Of a stretch of 64,000 bases of DNA, positions 1 through 14,899 are shown one piece after another (the first letter of the stretch is position 1; each line of letters starts with the position of its first letter). Source of the DNA: Copromyces sp. CBS 386.78. Lineage: Eukaryota; Ascomycota; Sordariomycetes; Sordariales; Sordariaceae. The DNA lies in assembly GCA_030685235.1 (NCBI GenBank), contig MU839165.1, forward strand, positions 62,001 to 126,000, in the 5' to 3' direction. The notes under the pieces are model-generated. The model did no database searches. It was not told where the DNA came from and was given only the letters and a program-made list of their open reading frames with translations. The translations under genes were made by a program, and so were the position numbers.

Positions 1-1200
1 AATATAGCGAAGGTTATAGAAAGAATTACATTATTAAAATTTTTTTAGGAAGATATAAAAAATGCTCTTAAAGAATTTATTAAAAGGAAGGAGATTTTTT
101 CTATAAACGACGAAGATTCCGACGAAAGTCTTAATAGTAATAGTAATAGTAGTAGTATAAAAGCGGAATTAGCTAAAATAAGGGCTAAAATTATAAAAAT
201 AAGAGAATTTAGTATTTTTAAATTACATTTTAAGAAGGTTATTAAATATAAAGAGTAGTAAAGATCCTTTTTATTAGCGGTTGGGGGTAGTATAAGAGCG
301 TTAAAGTTTAAATGCCGAAGGAATTAGGTATTTCCTATATATAAGTAAAAGAATAATAAAAGAAAAGATTATAAAAAATTTCTTAATAGTAAAATAAGAA
401 TCTTCCCTTAGTATTTTCTTCCTTTAGTACGGATTTATACTTAATTACTTAGTATTTTAGTCTTCCCTTCGAAAGTAGGTAAATACTAATCGACTACTTT
501 TATAATAATAAATTTAAATTATAATAATAATAAGAAGGAAAAAAGAAAATACAAAAGGGAAAAGGGTAATGTAATATATAATAGGAATACTAGTATTTTA
601 ATTATTTAATTTAAATTTATTCCTACTTAAGAATATAATTCCCTTTAATAAAGAATAGGTTAACAATTTTTATATTATAGAATTAGCGGGAATTTCCTTT
701 AGTTAGCTAATATATAAATAAAATAAAAATAAAGAAAAAATAAAAAGAGTAATAAAAATAAATAATAAAATAAATAAAAAATAAAAGAAAAATCCGTTTA
801 TAAATAAAATACGGATTAGTATAATTAATAATTAATTTTCCGTTGAAGCCTATTCTCCCAGTAGCCTCCCTTTAGGTATTATAATTTTAATTTTTAACTT
901 CCTAAAATTACGTTTTATTTTATTTTTAAAAGTAGTATTCTATATCCTCTTTTTTTCCTTTTCTTTCTTTTCGACTTCTTAAAGTATAAATTCCTCCCGC
1001 AATATTCGCCCTAGTATTTCCTCTATAATTAATTTATTATTTTTTAAATTAGGCTCCTTTATATTTTCTACGGGGTTAATCCACTCCCTTCTAAATCCTA
1101 AATTCGGATCTATAATATTTAATATTATTCTATCCCTAAATATAAATTTCTTAATCCTTCTAACACTTATAGGCTTATCAAGCGGTATTCTATTAAGAGT
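1..1200. other. RIP-degraded remnant at window edge, unidentified
   Basis: No intact frame is present. The plus strand of about 1-330 keeps a readable acidic/serine-rich stretch with few stops (ending in a run of Ser/Asn codons near 130-160) that could be the C-terminal end of an old transposon protein. I cannot name the family. The 3' LTR of the minus-strand gypsy element whose pol lies at 1450-5162 would be expected about here, but I could not identify its ends. Confidence 0.4.
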
Positions 1201-1449
1201 ACTAATATAATATATATTTCCCGAAACGGAAATCTAGTATATACAATAAAATTTTTACTAACAATAAGATAATTTCTATATAGAATTTATATCGATCCTA
1301 CGAATATTATCGTACTTTAAAATTAGGTCGTTAACTTCGATTTAGGCGTTTTTAAGTCGTATTTTTTATTAGTTTTATTTATTACAATAATTAGTTATTA
1401 TTTCCTTTATTATAATAAATTTTTTTATTGCCTAAGTAAATTTATACTT

Positions 1450-4400
1450 AATATTTTTATATATTTTAACGACCGTATAAATTAGTTCCTCCCTAATTAT
1501 ATACTTATTATTGTTTTTTTAATTAGTAACCTACTATAATAGTAAATTAAATTTAATAGGGGAAATAGGGTTATAATTATATATAAATTAAAAAAGTATA
1601 TATCCGTAATTTCTTTTAATAGTTGTACAGTCGGCGAAAAGGACGTAAGGGAAATGTTTTTTCTAATTAGTACTTTTACCGTCGATTATTTTTATTAATA
1701 AGGAGGCGATCATTACGTACCCCTATTTATTTATACTATTAACCTTAGAATTATAAGGCGTAATATATTCTTTAAAAATCTTAAACTAGAGTAAATACTT
1801 TATTATAACTTTTTAGAATTTTAGATTACTATCTACTAAAATTGTAAGAAAGTATCCCTACTTTAAGAATAATTATTTAAGGAACGTTTTTACTTTCGTA
1901 AATATAATATTAGGAAGAAGGGTCGCCTTAATATAGTTTATAAAGTTATTTCGGGCCTTTAAAAGGAAAATTCTTTTATTATTTAATTTTGGAAGGTATT
2001 AGATATTTAATGTCTATTTTCTAAAGGGATAGGAATTGGGATGAAATTAGTAGTAGCCGTCCTTAAAACGTTTTAGATTAAATATTTAATATTAGGGGTA
2101 AGAGTAGATTATTTCTTTAATTTAGGTATATATACCCTTCTAATAGTAATATTTAATAATATGCTAATACGTTCTTTTACAGCTTTAATAGCTTATTTTA
2201 TCGTAATAGTAAGTTATAATTTACTAGTATTCCTTTAGGTTGTTAATAAATCGTTGGGGAACTTATATTAGAATAGTTAATCGTAATTAGAAAATACTAT
2301 TTTAAACTATAAATTTAAAGGTATTATTACAGAATTTGCGTTTTATAATTATACCCTTTAAGCATATAAGTATTTTAAAAGTTGTTAGGTATTTAGCGAT
2401 TTTTTCTAATTATTCTAACTAATTTCCTTTTAAAATTAGTTTATTAGGTTTATTAGTTTAATTAAAATAGATTTGCGTATTAATAAAATCGTTAATATTT
2501 TCCTTATATTCCTTTTTATATAAATTAGAAGGCTTTAGTAATTTGTAAAATAGATTATTAATTATTATATTTTTGAAATTAGGGATATACTTAATTTTAA
2601 AGTTAAAAAATTTGATTTAAGCGATTTACTATATTAATAGTGCTTTAAGGATATTGCTAATAGTATTATTCAATTAATAGACTAGGATTATAATATTAGT
2701 TTCAATAATGAAATAAATATTAAATAATTGCCTTTTCAATTGTTTTAAAGCGTAAAGAAGACTTCGAAGTTCTTTCTTTATAGTATTATAGTATTTTTTA
2801 ATATTGGACTAGATCCTATTTTTAAAGTAATATAAGTATTTTTTTCCGTTAAGGCCGATTTATTTTAGGATTATTCCCTAACCTTCTAGTAATACGTTTA
2901 CTATAAGGTAAATTATCTTATAATATTCGTTGTTATAAATTAGTATAGCGAGGATTAGTATTATAATAATTAAATATTAAAAATACTTTATTATAAATTA
3001 TTCGTTTTCGGTCTACTACTATTCGATGCCTTTTTTTATTAATATATAAAGAGGGATTATAATAATATTAAAACTTTTAATTTAAATCCTATAGTACCCT
3101 ACGATATTTAGGAAGGAGTAGATTTCTTCTACGCCCTTCCCTTTTTTATTAGGATCTTCTTTATAGTGAATTTACTTATTAATTTTAATAATTTTATCCT
3201 TATTTAATATTTTTCCTTTAAGTATATATAAGTATTTAATTAATATTATTTCCTTTTAATACTATTATAATTTGGTAATTATAATTATTCTTCTAATTAG
3301 TTTAATATTGAAAAATACTTTATTAATATTTATAAAATGTTCTAATACGTATTTCTTAATTCCTTTAGTATTAATCCGCTCTTTATTATAATTTGATTAA
3401 AGTCCTTTAATATAAATGTCGTCGAAGTATAGTTAGTAGATATTAAGGATTAAATTATAGAATATCCGAATTATAGTTTTTATAAATTGTGTAATAGAGT
3501 TGGTACTTCCTTGCGGTAAAGTAGTTATTTGAAATAGGTTAAGAGGGGTCGTAAAAGTGGTAATATTCCGATTAACTTCTTCGAAGGGGATTTGATTATA
3601 TTTAGAAAAGAGGTCTAATAAGGATATTATTTTATAATTTTTAAAGGCTTTATTAAATTCCTTATAATTTAGTAGTGGGTTAGTATCCTTTAGTATTATT
3701 TTATTAATTTTTTGGGTATTGTTAATTAAGTGTAGACCCTTATCCTTTTTTGTAATTAGAAATTAATTATTACGGTACGCTATATAGCTTTCCTTTAGAA
3801 TCCTTTTTTTAATCCTATCCTTTAGTAAATTGTATATTTTAGTATAAAGAGTTTTTAATATTGGAATAGATTTTAATTGTTAGGCGGAATGGGGGATAGT
3901 ATGGATTTATTGAAGGGGAATAATATTGGGATATAATTTACTATATTTTATAAAGTTTTAAATTAGAGTTTACTTCCTATTATAAAGGATATAAGTAAAA
4001 AGTTTAATTTCTCTTTCGTTAAAAGTATTTTAGACTTTTTTAAATATAATTTAGAGTCGCTCTTCTATTAACTTTAATTTATAGATTAGTTTTGTAAATT
4101 TTAGGATAATATACTAATCTTACTTTAAGTCGAAATTTTTGAGCGAATTAGCGATCTATTCCTTTATTATTTTTAATTTCTTTATTTTTTAATTTAGGTC
4201 CTTATCTAGTTTTAAGCTATTAAAAATTATATTATTAATTAGATTAATTTTTTAGTTTGCCTGCTTATATATTATATAGGTTTATATTATTACTTTTAGT
4301 CTTCTTTTGAAAAACCCCTCCCTATAAATGTTAATTTCTTTTAATAGTTTTATTAAAGTCTTTTTTATACGTTGATAAGCCTGCCTAGAGATTTGTATTT

Positions 4401-5162
4401 CCTCTTTGTTGTCTTTTATAATCCTTCCTTAAATTTCTTATAATTCTTTATATCCGTTCTTCTTTATTTATAGAAAATTTAATAGTTAATTGGCTATTGC
4501 GTTTAATAATGGTGCGATCCGTTTATTGTCTTCCTTAAATTTTATTTATTTAAGTAATTTAATTACCTTTTTTCCCTATATCTTCGAATTTTCTTTTTTT
4601 CTATAAATATTCGAGGATGCAATTATAATAGGGGAATTAAACCCGTTATCGGTCCTCCCTTAAGGTTTTTAAATTAGTAATTAGCGTAGTGTAGATTACT
4701 ACCCCTTTAAAAATTATAATTATATAGTTCTTTCCTCCTTTATTATAAATTATATAAATGTTAGTATCTTAAAAAAATGGTAGCTTTAAGATAATATTAT
4801 AATTGGGTAAAGTTTGTTTAATAATAAAGAAATAAATTTCTTTTTTTTTATTGAATAAGTAAACCTTTTTATATATTTTATTAAAGAATCTCCTCTTACT
4901 TTTATTATTATCGATATTAGTAATTTAAGTAGAAATATTTTGAAGATTTAGATTATTAGCTAATATTTTATTAATAGTATTATATTTAGCCCCTGTATTT
5001 AGAAGAATTGTAACCTTTTTACTTCCTTTATATTTAATAGAGATATAAAGCGTAGGTAAAGGAATAAGGCGGATTATATTTCTTCTAAATAGAAAGGATT
5101 TATTAATGAATTTTATATAGTTAGTTGCTAATATTAAAATATTATCAGGTGAAATAATTTAG
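1450..5162 (-). mobile_element. RIP-degraded pol of a second gypsy-like LTR retrotransposon (element C)
   Basis: Read on the minus strand, three pol parts occur in the correct order. A protease-like LL-[D/N]-TGA motif lies at 4989-5000; its Asp codon reads AAT, a G-to-A change. A reverse transcriptase follows at about 3780-3390, with a FLITKKD-like start, an LLDLFSKY segment, a TTLPQG segment and an FDDI catalytic motif at about 3415-3426. An integrase C-terminal region lies at about 1760-1500, with VLFADCTT- and YGYxPI-like motifs. The motif style (LPQG then FDDI) differs from elements A and B, so this is another Ty3/gypsy family. Many frames carry TAA/TAG stops at Gln or Trp positions. The element seems interrupted by element A at 5163; its gag may lie beyond 14905. 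That continuity is inferred. Confidence 0.7.
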
Positions 5163-5167
5163 GTAAG

Positions 5168-5456
5168 TGTAAAGTCTTAATACAATAGGGTGGGAAACAC
5201 CTCAATATACGAGGTAGGTCTATTCTTGCTAAAAGACTTTAACCTAACCGGTTAGAAAGGACCGGTCAGGCCGTAAAGGTTTTTATATTCGTATAAACCC
5301 TCGGTAGGCCCGGCCTTCGGCGCTCGTATTCCGACCGAACGCCTCTACCCTTATCAATCTCGCTTATCGAACCTACTCTATATCCCGTATTAAATTAGGC
5401 CTAGTAGCCTTACCTTATATCGGCCTATCTTAAGCCTCCTACTCTATATCCTTACA
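5168..5456 (-). repeat. 3' LTR of element A
   Basis: This is a 289-bp LTR, inverted relative to the plus strand. It aligns along its length with 14611-14899 and, reverse complemented, with 19106-19394 and 28547-28827. The outer part (about 5168-5290) keeps CA/TG-containing words. The inner part (about 5340-5450) shows C-to-T changes relative to the other LTR of the same element. Confidence 0.93.
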
Positions 5457-8400
5457 ATTATCCCCCCCTCTAAAAACTATAATCCCTTATAATTTATATA
5501 TATATACTATCCTATTATTTTATAACTATATACCCTATTATCTTAGCGGGGCCTTATCAGCAAATCCCTAGCCATCCCCTTCTATTTAAACGCTTCTATA
5601 CGTACGGACGTAATATTTTACTTCCTATTCGCTATCTATACTTCACTTAATATATAAACGTAGTATTCTACTTCCTATTCGCTACCCGTACTTTATTTAA
5701 TATACGGACGTAGTATTCTACTTTTTATTTACTATTTAGGGTTTTTCGTAATCTATTAACGTTATTCCCCCCCCTAAATACTTAACTTCTAAATAACCGT
5801 ATACCCTTTATTTTTATAATAAGCGCGTCCTATCCTCGTATATTACAACTATTTACCAACTTTTATACTAATTATTTTCTCCTTAACTAGCCTTTTTTAT
5901 TATACTTTCTTATATATTATAATTATTCGCCAATTCGCAAATTAATTACCCCTTCTTAAATTAATTTCTTCTATCGTACTTATTCTTTATATAACTTTTA
6001 TTTCCCTAAACTTATTTTCGCCGACCTATCGTTATAATAATTTAGTACGCTTAAATATTAATTTTCGAAGGCCCTACTAACGGTAACGAATTTCCCTGCG
6101 CTATAATTAATTTCCCTTATACTATAACGGAACGAATTTTATATCGTTACCCCTTTAATATAGTAAAAAGCTTTCCTTTTACTTAAATATAAATACGTAA
6201 TTTCCTTCTTCCGCATTTACGGGCGCTTATTTAACAATTTATATTAATTTTATTATTATACTTAAAATAGCGAAGTAATACCTTACTTATAATATTCGTT
6301 TACTATATATTTAAATCCTTTATTCCCTTATTATTTATAAATTGAAGATTTAGGAAATACTTACGCCTATTATTAAATATAGAATAAAGTTTACCGCCTA
6401 ATATATATTTTTCTTTCTTAATTCCTAAAGTACTTTATCGGCTAATATTCGTTAATTAAATCCCCTTTAAATTTCTAAGGATATTCTAATACTATTAATA
6501 TTATATATTAAATATCCTTCATTATATTTAAACTTATTATAATAATAATCCTTTTTATAGTAATATTACGAATATTCTTATATACATTTATATAAATATT
6601 TCGAAAGGCTTATACTTTATTAAGAATTCGTATAACCGTTTTAATAAATTTATTAACGAATAGGTAGCAATTAATCGTAATAAAACTATTCTTAGCGAAT
6701 TTTTAAAAGAAATACGTTCGTTACGCCGTTTTACTTCTACTACCGTAATTACTTTATATTATAATTTCCGTCCTAACGTATATATAAATACCGTTTAATA
6801 TTCTAAAATTATAACCGTATTTACCGGTAATTTACCCCTTGCCGAATAAGCGCCTAGCGTTCTACTTTTAGTAAGGATAGCCCTAAATTAATTTATTACT
6901 TAACAATTATATAAATTCTCTATTTACTAACTCTAAAAATAAAAGAAAAATTAACGCTATAAACCTCCGTTTTCTATTTATATAAAAATACGGGAATTAT
7001 TATCTACCGGCTTAAAATTTAAGATTAAATTATATATTCCTTAGCCGGGCGTCCGCTACCGAATTAACCTTCGTATCGTCCGCCCCGCGCCGCTCTTTAA
7101 ATAAAATTATATTCTTAATACCTAAATTCTATATTATATTACTAATAATAAGGAAAATAATAATTATTAATCGCCGACTATCCGCTTTAATAATCCAATC
7201 CTTTTTCTTCCTATTTTTATTAACTCTTATTTCTAAATCGTCCTACTAATACTTCGTACTATTAATAATCCTATTATTTACTAATATATCTTCTTTATTT
7301 ATAATATTTAAATTATCTCCAAATTTAATATAATTACGTCCGAAAATAACAGCTCTTCCCCCAATACTTCCTTTATTACCGACTAAACAGTCTCTAATAA
7401 CGAAAAAAATAATAATAATATTTCCTTTACAATTAATTCTCTAAGCAACAAAACTTCAAAGCCTCGTAACTCGTCTAATTCCTTTCGTTCTTCTTATTCG
7501 TAAAATTTATTTACTTCGAATTCGTTTAACCTTGTTTCTTTAAATAATAAATATAGTAATATCGCTAAACCTAACCCCGAAACTTCTCCTTAATACACTA
7601 ACTCTATATTCGATAACCTAAATAATAATAATTTTACTTTTAATTTAATAAATATTAATATTAAATCCTTTACTAAATTTTTAAAAAGTAATACTTTTTT
7701 AAATTTATAACCTATCAACGAACTATCGGTCCTTAATATACCCTTAGACCCTCTTTCAACTATTTTTATTCTTAATTATAATTATCCTTTTATATAATAA
7801 AGTAGGGAAATCTTCACTATTAAGGGTAATTTAATAACTTCTATCGTAAATAATATTTATCGTCCTCTCTTAAACAATTCTTTAAATAATAATTCTTACC
7901 CTCGTCCTAAAATTTCTATAATATATAACTAATATTTTTAATACTATTAATTTTCATTAGAACGCTATTATATATTAACCCTTCTCTATTAAAAAATTCG
8001 TAAGTTAGAATTACTTTTAAATCGCCGTACTTCTATTATACCAATTCCCAAAACTTTTCCTAAATTTATTTTACTATAAGAAAATATAAATATTAATAAT
8101 AAAGTAAATTAGTATAACCTAAATAAAGAACGTTCGTATTTAATATAATTATTTTATAACTCCTCCGAACTTTTAACTATATAACCGACCTCTTACTTCT
8201 TATTCGCTATTAAAAAACCCTTTACGCCCCTTTCTATATAAGAATATTATCCTAAAGCGGGGCCTATTATAATTACCGGTCCTTCGGTACTTCGTCCCCT
8301 TTTAATTATATTTCTTCGTATCCTCTATTCTTCTTTAAATATACCCTTTAAGGAATTTAATCTATTTACCCGCTTTTATAATTTAATAAACGTTAATAAC

Positions 8401-9170
8401 CCTTATATATTAACCTTATTATCCGAATTTAATTTTCTTATATCCTTATTTATATAGGGTATAATTATTAATATATATTCTCCTATTATTATATAAGCCG
8501 AAGTAAACCCTTCTATCGGTATTAATTCGCTATTTATTAATTAATTTAAATTACTTTTTCTTCGTCCTTTAGTAGGATTTAAAATTATTATTAACGGCCC
8601 TTCGGCTAAAACGGGCCCTACTATTATAATTAACCCTTCTAAATATATTCGCCTACTCCTTTTTAAAAAGGGTAATATTTAAATATTATTTTTAATTATT
8701 TTTTAACGCCTTTCAGTCAACTCTCCTTCAACTCCTACCTTCGTAGCTTCGCCTTATAAACCTAACCGTCGTCCCTCTACCGCTAAAAAAAATAAAAGTA
8801 AAAATATTAATCCTATTCCTTTTATAATTATTTATTTAAAGCCTTTTTCTAATTCTTTTATTAATAATTAATTACTTACAACCCGCTATTCTCCTTAAAA
8901 GCGGAATATATTTAAAATTATTATTAATACTAATAATCTTAATAAATATTATAAATAATAAATCGGTTATAAATTTTCTTTAGTAAATTATTAAATCTTT
9001 TACTTATTTTCTAATATTTAAACCTTCTATTTACCTTCCCGTCAGGCTTCGTACTAAATTATTTAATATAAATATAATTCTTTATAATAGAATAGAATTC
9101 TCTTTACTTATTTTACTAATTTATATTATCCTACTTTTTATATACCTGTTACTTAATTTTCTAATACTTA
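5457..9170. other. 3.7-kb segment between chromodomain and 3' LTR of element A
   Basis: In most chromoviruses the 3' LTR follows soon after the integrase/chromodomain. Here a further segment of about 3.7 kb is present, and element B has a counterpart of equal length at 24850-28546. Read on the plus strand (antisense to pol), long stretches such as about 6570-6790 and 8200-8700 translate into protein-like sequence, with stops mostly at TAA/TAG where CAA/CAG would be expected. Some sense-strand stretches also look readable, so orientation is unresolved. Product unknown. Confidence 0.5.
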
Positions 9171-9174
9171 AAAA

Positions 9175-12100
9175 GCGCCTTCTACGTATTATATAAATAT
9201 TTTACTAATTCCCAAATATTATATTTAATAGACTATCCCGTTTATTTAATTAAAAATTTCTCATCTACCCCTTTCCTTTAATAATCTACAATTTCTTCTA
9301 CTTTTTATTTATCCTAATCTTCTACTAATTCCGGCAATAATATTTCGTCGGCAATTTTACTATTAATTTTCTATAATTCGAATAAATTTATTAAAAATAT
9401 ATTATATATCCTCTAATATTTCGTAAACAAAATAATTTAATATATTTAAAACCTAATCCGCTTAATTACTTTAATTTTAATAAAAGTAAATATAAACTTA
9501 TAATTTTAAAAATAAAAATTCTTAATAAATAATTCTACGAAATTATTTAATTGGAATTCGATCGGCGTATATTGCTTATTATACCCTTTCTTTTAACTTT
9601 CAATAACTTATTCCTAATATTAGCGTATAAACTTCTATACGGCTTCTAAACGTTATAAACGCTCCTTTACTCCTTAAACTTTTAATTTATAATGTCCTTC
9701 TATATATTCGATTATATAAAAGTAAAAATTATATAAAGCTTCGAATAATAATATTCCTGTAATTATATATTTAAAATTATTATAAGCGAATTTAACCTCT
9801 TATAATTAATAAGACTATATAATACTATTTTTTTCGATTGTATTAATATAGAAGAATTTCTTAATTATTTAATATATTCGTTCCGTTTATTTATCGGTTT
9901 AAGGGTAGAATATAATAAATAACCGACGTAATATACTTCGGATTTTAATAAATTCTTTCCAAAATTCACTAATAAATAATTTATCCTTATTACTAATAAT
10001 TCTTAAAAGGGAGCTAAAATAATATTCTACGTATTTATAAAAGAGACTAGCTATTTTTATAACGTTAAAAGTCTTTTTAATAAATATTATTATTACGAAT
10101 TTTATAAACCAATTAATAATAATTAAAATAATATTATATATATTATTATAAAGCCCCTAATTCGGCGGTAGGCCAATAATAAAATATATATTAATCTCTT
10201 AAAAAAATTACTTTAATAGTAGTAAAGATTATAAATTTCTATAAGGCTTATATTTAAATTATTATATTCCTTAATATAATTCGTATTTATTAACGTATTC
10301 TTTTATATTAATAGCGAAATTTTCCTAATAAAACTTTTTTTTAATTAAATCCAACGTCTTAAAAATATTTATATAATTTACCTTCGGATTATCGTAATAA
10401 TTATATAAGAATTCCTTATATAATAAACCTTTATTAAAGATTATTAACCGTCCTTTAAATTATAAAACCTTTTAATCGTTTAATTTATACCCCTTAACTA
10501 TAGAACCTTTTATTCGTACGACCGCCGTTAAATTAATAATATTAAGATCTTTAAACTAAAATTCTTTTATAATAATATAAAACTCTTAATTCTCCTTAAT
10601 TATAAAAGGGTACTCCTTACGTAAAATCTTCTTAGCAATCCTTTTAAATAGGATTTAAGGAAATAAGTTATCCTTTAATTTAATTGCCTATATTTAATAA
10701 ATTACCGACCGAATAACTTTCTTAATTTACTTAATAAATAAATAAATTATAGACCGTTTCCTATATTTATAAAGGAATTTTATTTCGAATATTTTCTTTA
10801 TTTCGAAAGAGAATTATTATACCAATTTTAATTTCTATTAAAATATTAATAAAATATCGCTGTACTCTATTTCCCCCTTTATATAATCTAGCCTCCTAAA
10901 TAAACTATCCGCCGGATTAATTTTACTCGGCTAATAAATAATATTAAAATTAAATTATAATAATCAATATACTTACCGTACGAACCTCCCTCGGAAGTCC
11001 TTCACTAATAATTCAATAATATCCGTTAATATTTAATAATCTATAAAGATTTAAAACTTTTAAAATAATCCCTCTAAATAATAATTCTAATATTCTAAAT
11101 TTATAATAATTATAAAGAATTTCTATTAACCTATATATTAATATTATTCTATTTCTATAAACTTCTTTAAAAAAAAGGTTATTAAATATTATTAATTGCC
11201 TATTTTCTAGGATAAAATACCCGAAATAACTTTTACCAAAATATCTATTTCTACCCGTATTTCCTTCGACTAATCTTAATATTAAAAAATAGGCACCAAC
11301 GTAAAAGCTTCCTTAAATATTTCGAATACTTTATTAACTACTTCTAATTATTCGAAAGGCCCCTTCTTCTTCCTATTCTAACTTCCTTTTAAAAAGTCTA
11401 TTAGCGGGGCTATTAATTTAGAATACTAATAAATAAATTGCTAATAAAAATTTATAAACCCTAAAAATACTTATATATTATAAAAAAATTCCAGCTTAAG
11501 CTACTCCTTAATTGCCTTCACTCTTTTAAAATCTATTATAATACTTTAAATTATAATTTAGTAGCCGAGGAAATCTATATACTCCTTATAAAATTCATAC
11601 TTAAATAACTTTATATAGAATTAGGCGTCCCTTAGGCGTTCGAATACTAATTATAAGTATTTATTATACTCCTCTTTATTTTATAAAAATATAAAAATAT
11701 CGTCGAAATAAACGATATAAATCTTATTAATTAAACCCGCTAAAGTTCTATATATATATATTTAAAAGGTAGCCAAGGCGTTTATTAGGCTAAATAATAT
11801 AATTATATATTCGAAGTATTTATATCGGGTTTTAAATACTATTTTCTATTCGTCCCCTTCCTTAATATAAATTCTATAATAAACTTTTTTTAAATTAACC
11901 TTAGAAAAAACCTTAGCGCCCGCTAAACAATTTATTAATTCGCTAATTAATAAAAATAAATAATAACTCTTAATAATAACCTTATTAAATTTATAATAAT
12001 TTATATAGAGCCGTAAAGAATTATCCTTCTTAAATATAAATAAGATTAATACCCTTACTAGATTATTTAAATACTGGATCCGTCCGGCTCGCAAATTTTC

Positions 12101-14300
12101 TTCTAAATAATTATAGAATATATCTAATTAAACCTTTAATAAAGGGTAAATCGCTTTTTCTAATATAATTTCCCCTTCCTTAACTTTAAGAGCGTATTTT
12201 ATATTAAAAAGGGTAAAGAACGCTTTAACCTCTTCCTCCGAAAAGTAAAATTCGAACTCCTTTAATACTAATAAAATTATTGCTAGCCCGTCGGTAATAT
12301 CCTCTTCATCCTTATTAATATTTTTAAAGGTAAATTTTAAAAGATTATATATTATTATTATAAAGGCGATAAAAACCCTTTCGCCTTATATTACTTTACG
12401 TACAAAAGATTCTAAATCCGCTATTTAAAATCTATTAAATTTAAATTTATTACTATATATATATATAATAATACCTTCCAAACCTATACCCAATATTAAT
12501 ATTAATAATAATAATATATATATATTTCTATAAATAATATAAAATAATTATATCATTTTTTATTCTTAACTATTTATATCCTTTATTAAAAAAGTAATTT
12601 CGAAAACTCCGTAATACTTTATTTTTCCGCCGCTCGCACCTATAAATATAAATACTACTATAATTACAACCTACTTCAATTTATACCTCCTAACGAAATT
12701 CTTATAAATTATATTAATTTCTACGCCTGTATTTAAATTTATATCGACCTCTTATCGACGACCCTTCGATATTATTACTACTACTATTATCTTTATTAGG
12801 CCATCTTTTCCGGCCGTTTTAAAATTAATAACTTCCTTAAATAATAATTTATTTAAAAGGTTTAATCTTTTAATAATATTAAAAAATTAAATAATTCTTC
12901 AATCCTCTTAAAGTCTTTTAATAATTTATTAACTAAAATACTTTAAATTACCACTTTCTTATATAGTTTATACCCGTCCGTCTTAAACTTTTTAAAGTAA
13001 TCCTAAATAATATATCCCTTTTCTTAATAATTATAATATTTTTACTAGGAAATTCGGGAGCTTAACTCTTATTTATCCGAAGACCGGTCTTTTTTCCAGT
13101 AATTCCGGGAAGAACGTTGCCGGTCCCGGTTTTACTCTAATTAATCGTTATAATTATTATTACACTATTTTAAATAATTATTATCCTAAAGTTTTAAAGA
13201 ATTTTCCTTCCTTCCCTACTTTTATTCGACGTCCTTTATCTATTACGCTAAAACTTTCTACGTAATTTCCTATATATTAGTAACGGGGATATTTAAAATT
13301 TCGAAATATTATTTAATTTTAAATATTAATTTAAAAAAGAAAGTATAAATAATATCCTTATTATTTTTAATATTTTATTTAAATTTTTAATAATAAGCGT
13401 TAAACTTTTCGAAGAAGATTTATAGGTTTTTATTATCCTTTTAACGTATATTATAAATTTCGGCCCGGATATTTATTTCGTAGTACTTAAATATAATATA
13501 TTCTTTATATACGAATTTAAAAAATTGTTCCTATATAATATCCCGTCTCTTATCCTTACTATCCTATAATATAATAGCGAAGGCTCACTATAATATAGCC
13601 AACTTCTCTTCTATACAAGTTTACGCCTATAAGATCTTTTAATAATCGTTAGCGTCTTCTCGTATTCAGTTACTATTTTACAAACCTTCGATTTAATTTT
13701 CAATTTCAATACTAATATTAAACGTAATAAAACGGCAGATACTATATATAAGAACTTTCATATTAAGAACCCGATTAATCTTTTTTTATATTATAATTTA
13801 AATAATCGCCTACAATTCCTTTAATATAATAATTAATTCGCGAAGGTCGAAATCGTCAATAACCGAATAATAATATTTATAAATAGAATATCTTTTTAAT
13901 TACCTTCAATAATCTTCATCGCTCTCTAATCGCAAAAGATTATAAGATTTATCCTAGGCCAATATAAGTAATTATATAAATAATCGGGACCTAACGCAAT
14001 CTTCCGACTAAATAGAAAAATTGCGACTACAACGCCAAGTCGGTTAAGCCTTCTTATATAATGAATAAAAATAATTATAATAATATATAAGGGTATTAAA
14101 ATAGTATTATAATATATATTTCGCTCTCTATTCGGGGGAATAATATTTATAATACTAATAAGGATTATATAATTTATAAGCGTATAAAATACGTAAGTAC
14201 TTAAAATAATAACGTTCTTAACGCTATTTTGGCGAAATTCCCCGTATAAAAATACCTTTAAACTCTAATTCTGGAATTTAATTAATTATAATCGTAATAA
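9175..14300 (-). pseudogene. gag-pol of element A (RIP-inactivated)
   Basis: The clearest remnant is a stop-free reverse transcriptase stretch at 11846-12094. It has an LFIFKKDNSLRLYINYYKFNK-like fingers segment and an AKVFSKVNLK-like motif, matching the Ty3/gypsy pattern with Asp/Asn and Arg/Tyr shifts expected from G-to-A changes. Downstream the catalytic motif reads YFDDIFIF at about 11,690-11,710, so the two Asp codons survive. An integrase core resembling NRFIKFVIII lies near 10,040-10,140. Gag toward 14.3 kb is recognisable only by position. Stops in all parts preclude a product. Confidence 0.75.
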
Positions 14301-14610
14301 ACTCTACGTCGACGTACTACTCCTCAATTTAAATTGTAAAGCCGTCGGGTTCGTCGGTCGGCTACCTATCGGCGAACTAATAATTATCTATTTAATTATT
14401 AATAATATTACCCCGAACTTTAGTAATATTATAAATCTCTTCGCTTAATCTTTCTAAATAACTTTAATTTAATATAAGCTCGTCCGGGCTAGCCTTATAC
14501 TCTAAAGAGCGCCCGCGGCGATATATTATACTTTAGGCACTGGTACTTTCCTTTCGTATATTAATTATATTCCTAGCCTTCGTAAACGAATATTTAAGAG
14601 GCTAAAGAAT

Positions 14611-14899
14611 TATAAAGTCTTAATACAATAAGGTAGGAAATACTTCAATATACGAAATAAATTTATTCTTATTAAAAGATTTTAATTTAATTAATTAGAA
14701 AAGACCGGTTAAATTATAAGGGTTTTTATATTCGTACGAACCTTTAGTAGGCCCGGCCTTCGGCGCTCGTATTCCGACCGAACGCCTCTACCCTTATCGG
14801 TCTCGCTTATCGAACCTGCTCTATATCCCGTATTAGGTTAGGCCTAGTAGCCTTGCCTTGTGTCGGCCTGTCCCAGGCCTCCTGCTCTATATCCTTACA
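14611..14899 (-). repeat. 5' LTR of element A
   Basis: This is a 289-bp direct repeat of 5168-5456. The outer part (about 14,750-14,899) is nearly free of RIP changes: words with CTG, TTGTG and CCAGG remain. The inner part (14,611-14,740) is heavily converted to A+T. This is the mirror image of the damage pattern in the partner LTR. Confidence 0.93.

Larger units (their letters stand above)
5168..14899 (-). mobile_element. Element A: full-length RIP-inactivated Ty3/gypsy chromovirus
   Basis: Two copies of a 289-bp LTR bound a 9.7-kb element read on the minus strand. The LTR begins TGTAAGGATA and ends AGACTTTACA, or RIP versions of these. The flanking 5-mers are GTAAG (5163-5167) and GTAGG (14900-14904): a target duplication differing by one G/A step that RIP could explain. 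A purine tract precedes the 3' LTR (plus-strand 5457-5467). A readable reverse transcriptase stretch lies at 11846-12094 and the FDD catalytic motif at about 11699-11707. Integrase is near 10,140-9,715 and the chromodomain position, by symmetry with element B, near 9,345-9,175. Numerous stops make it non-autonomous. It is the same family as element B, in inverted orientation. Confidence 0.9.

Noticed and set aside
5168..14899. Considered that the repeated A/B ends are CRISPR-like or rDNA repeats
   Set aside because: They are 289-bp LTRs bounding gypsy pol remnants, with target duplications; no spacer array or rRNA sequence.
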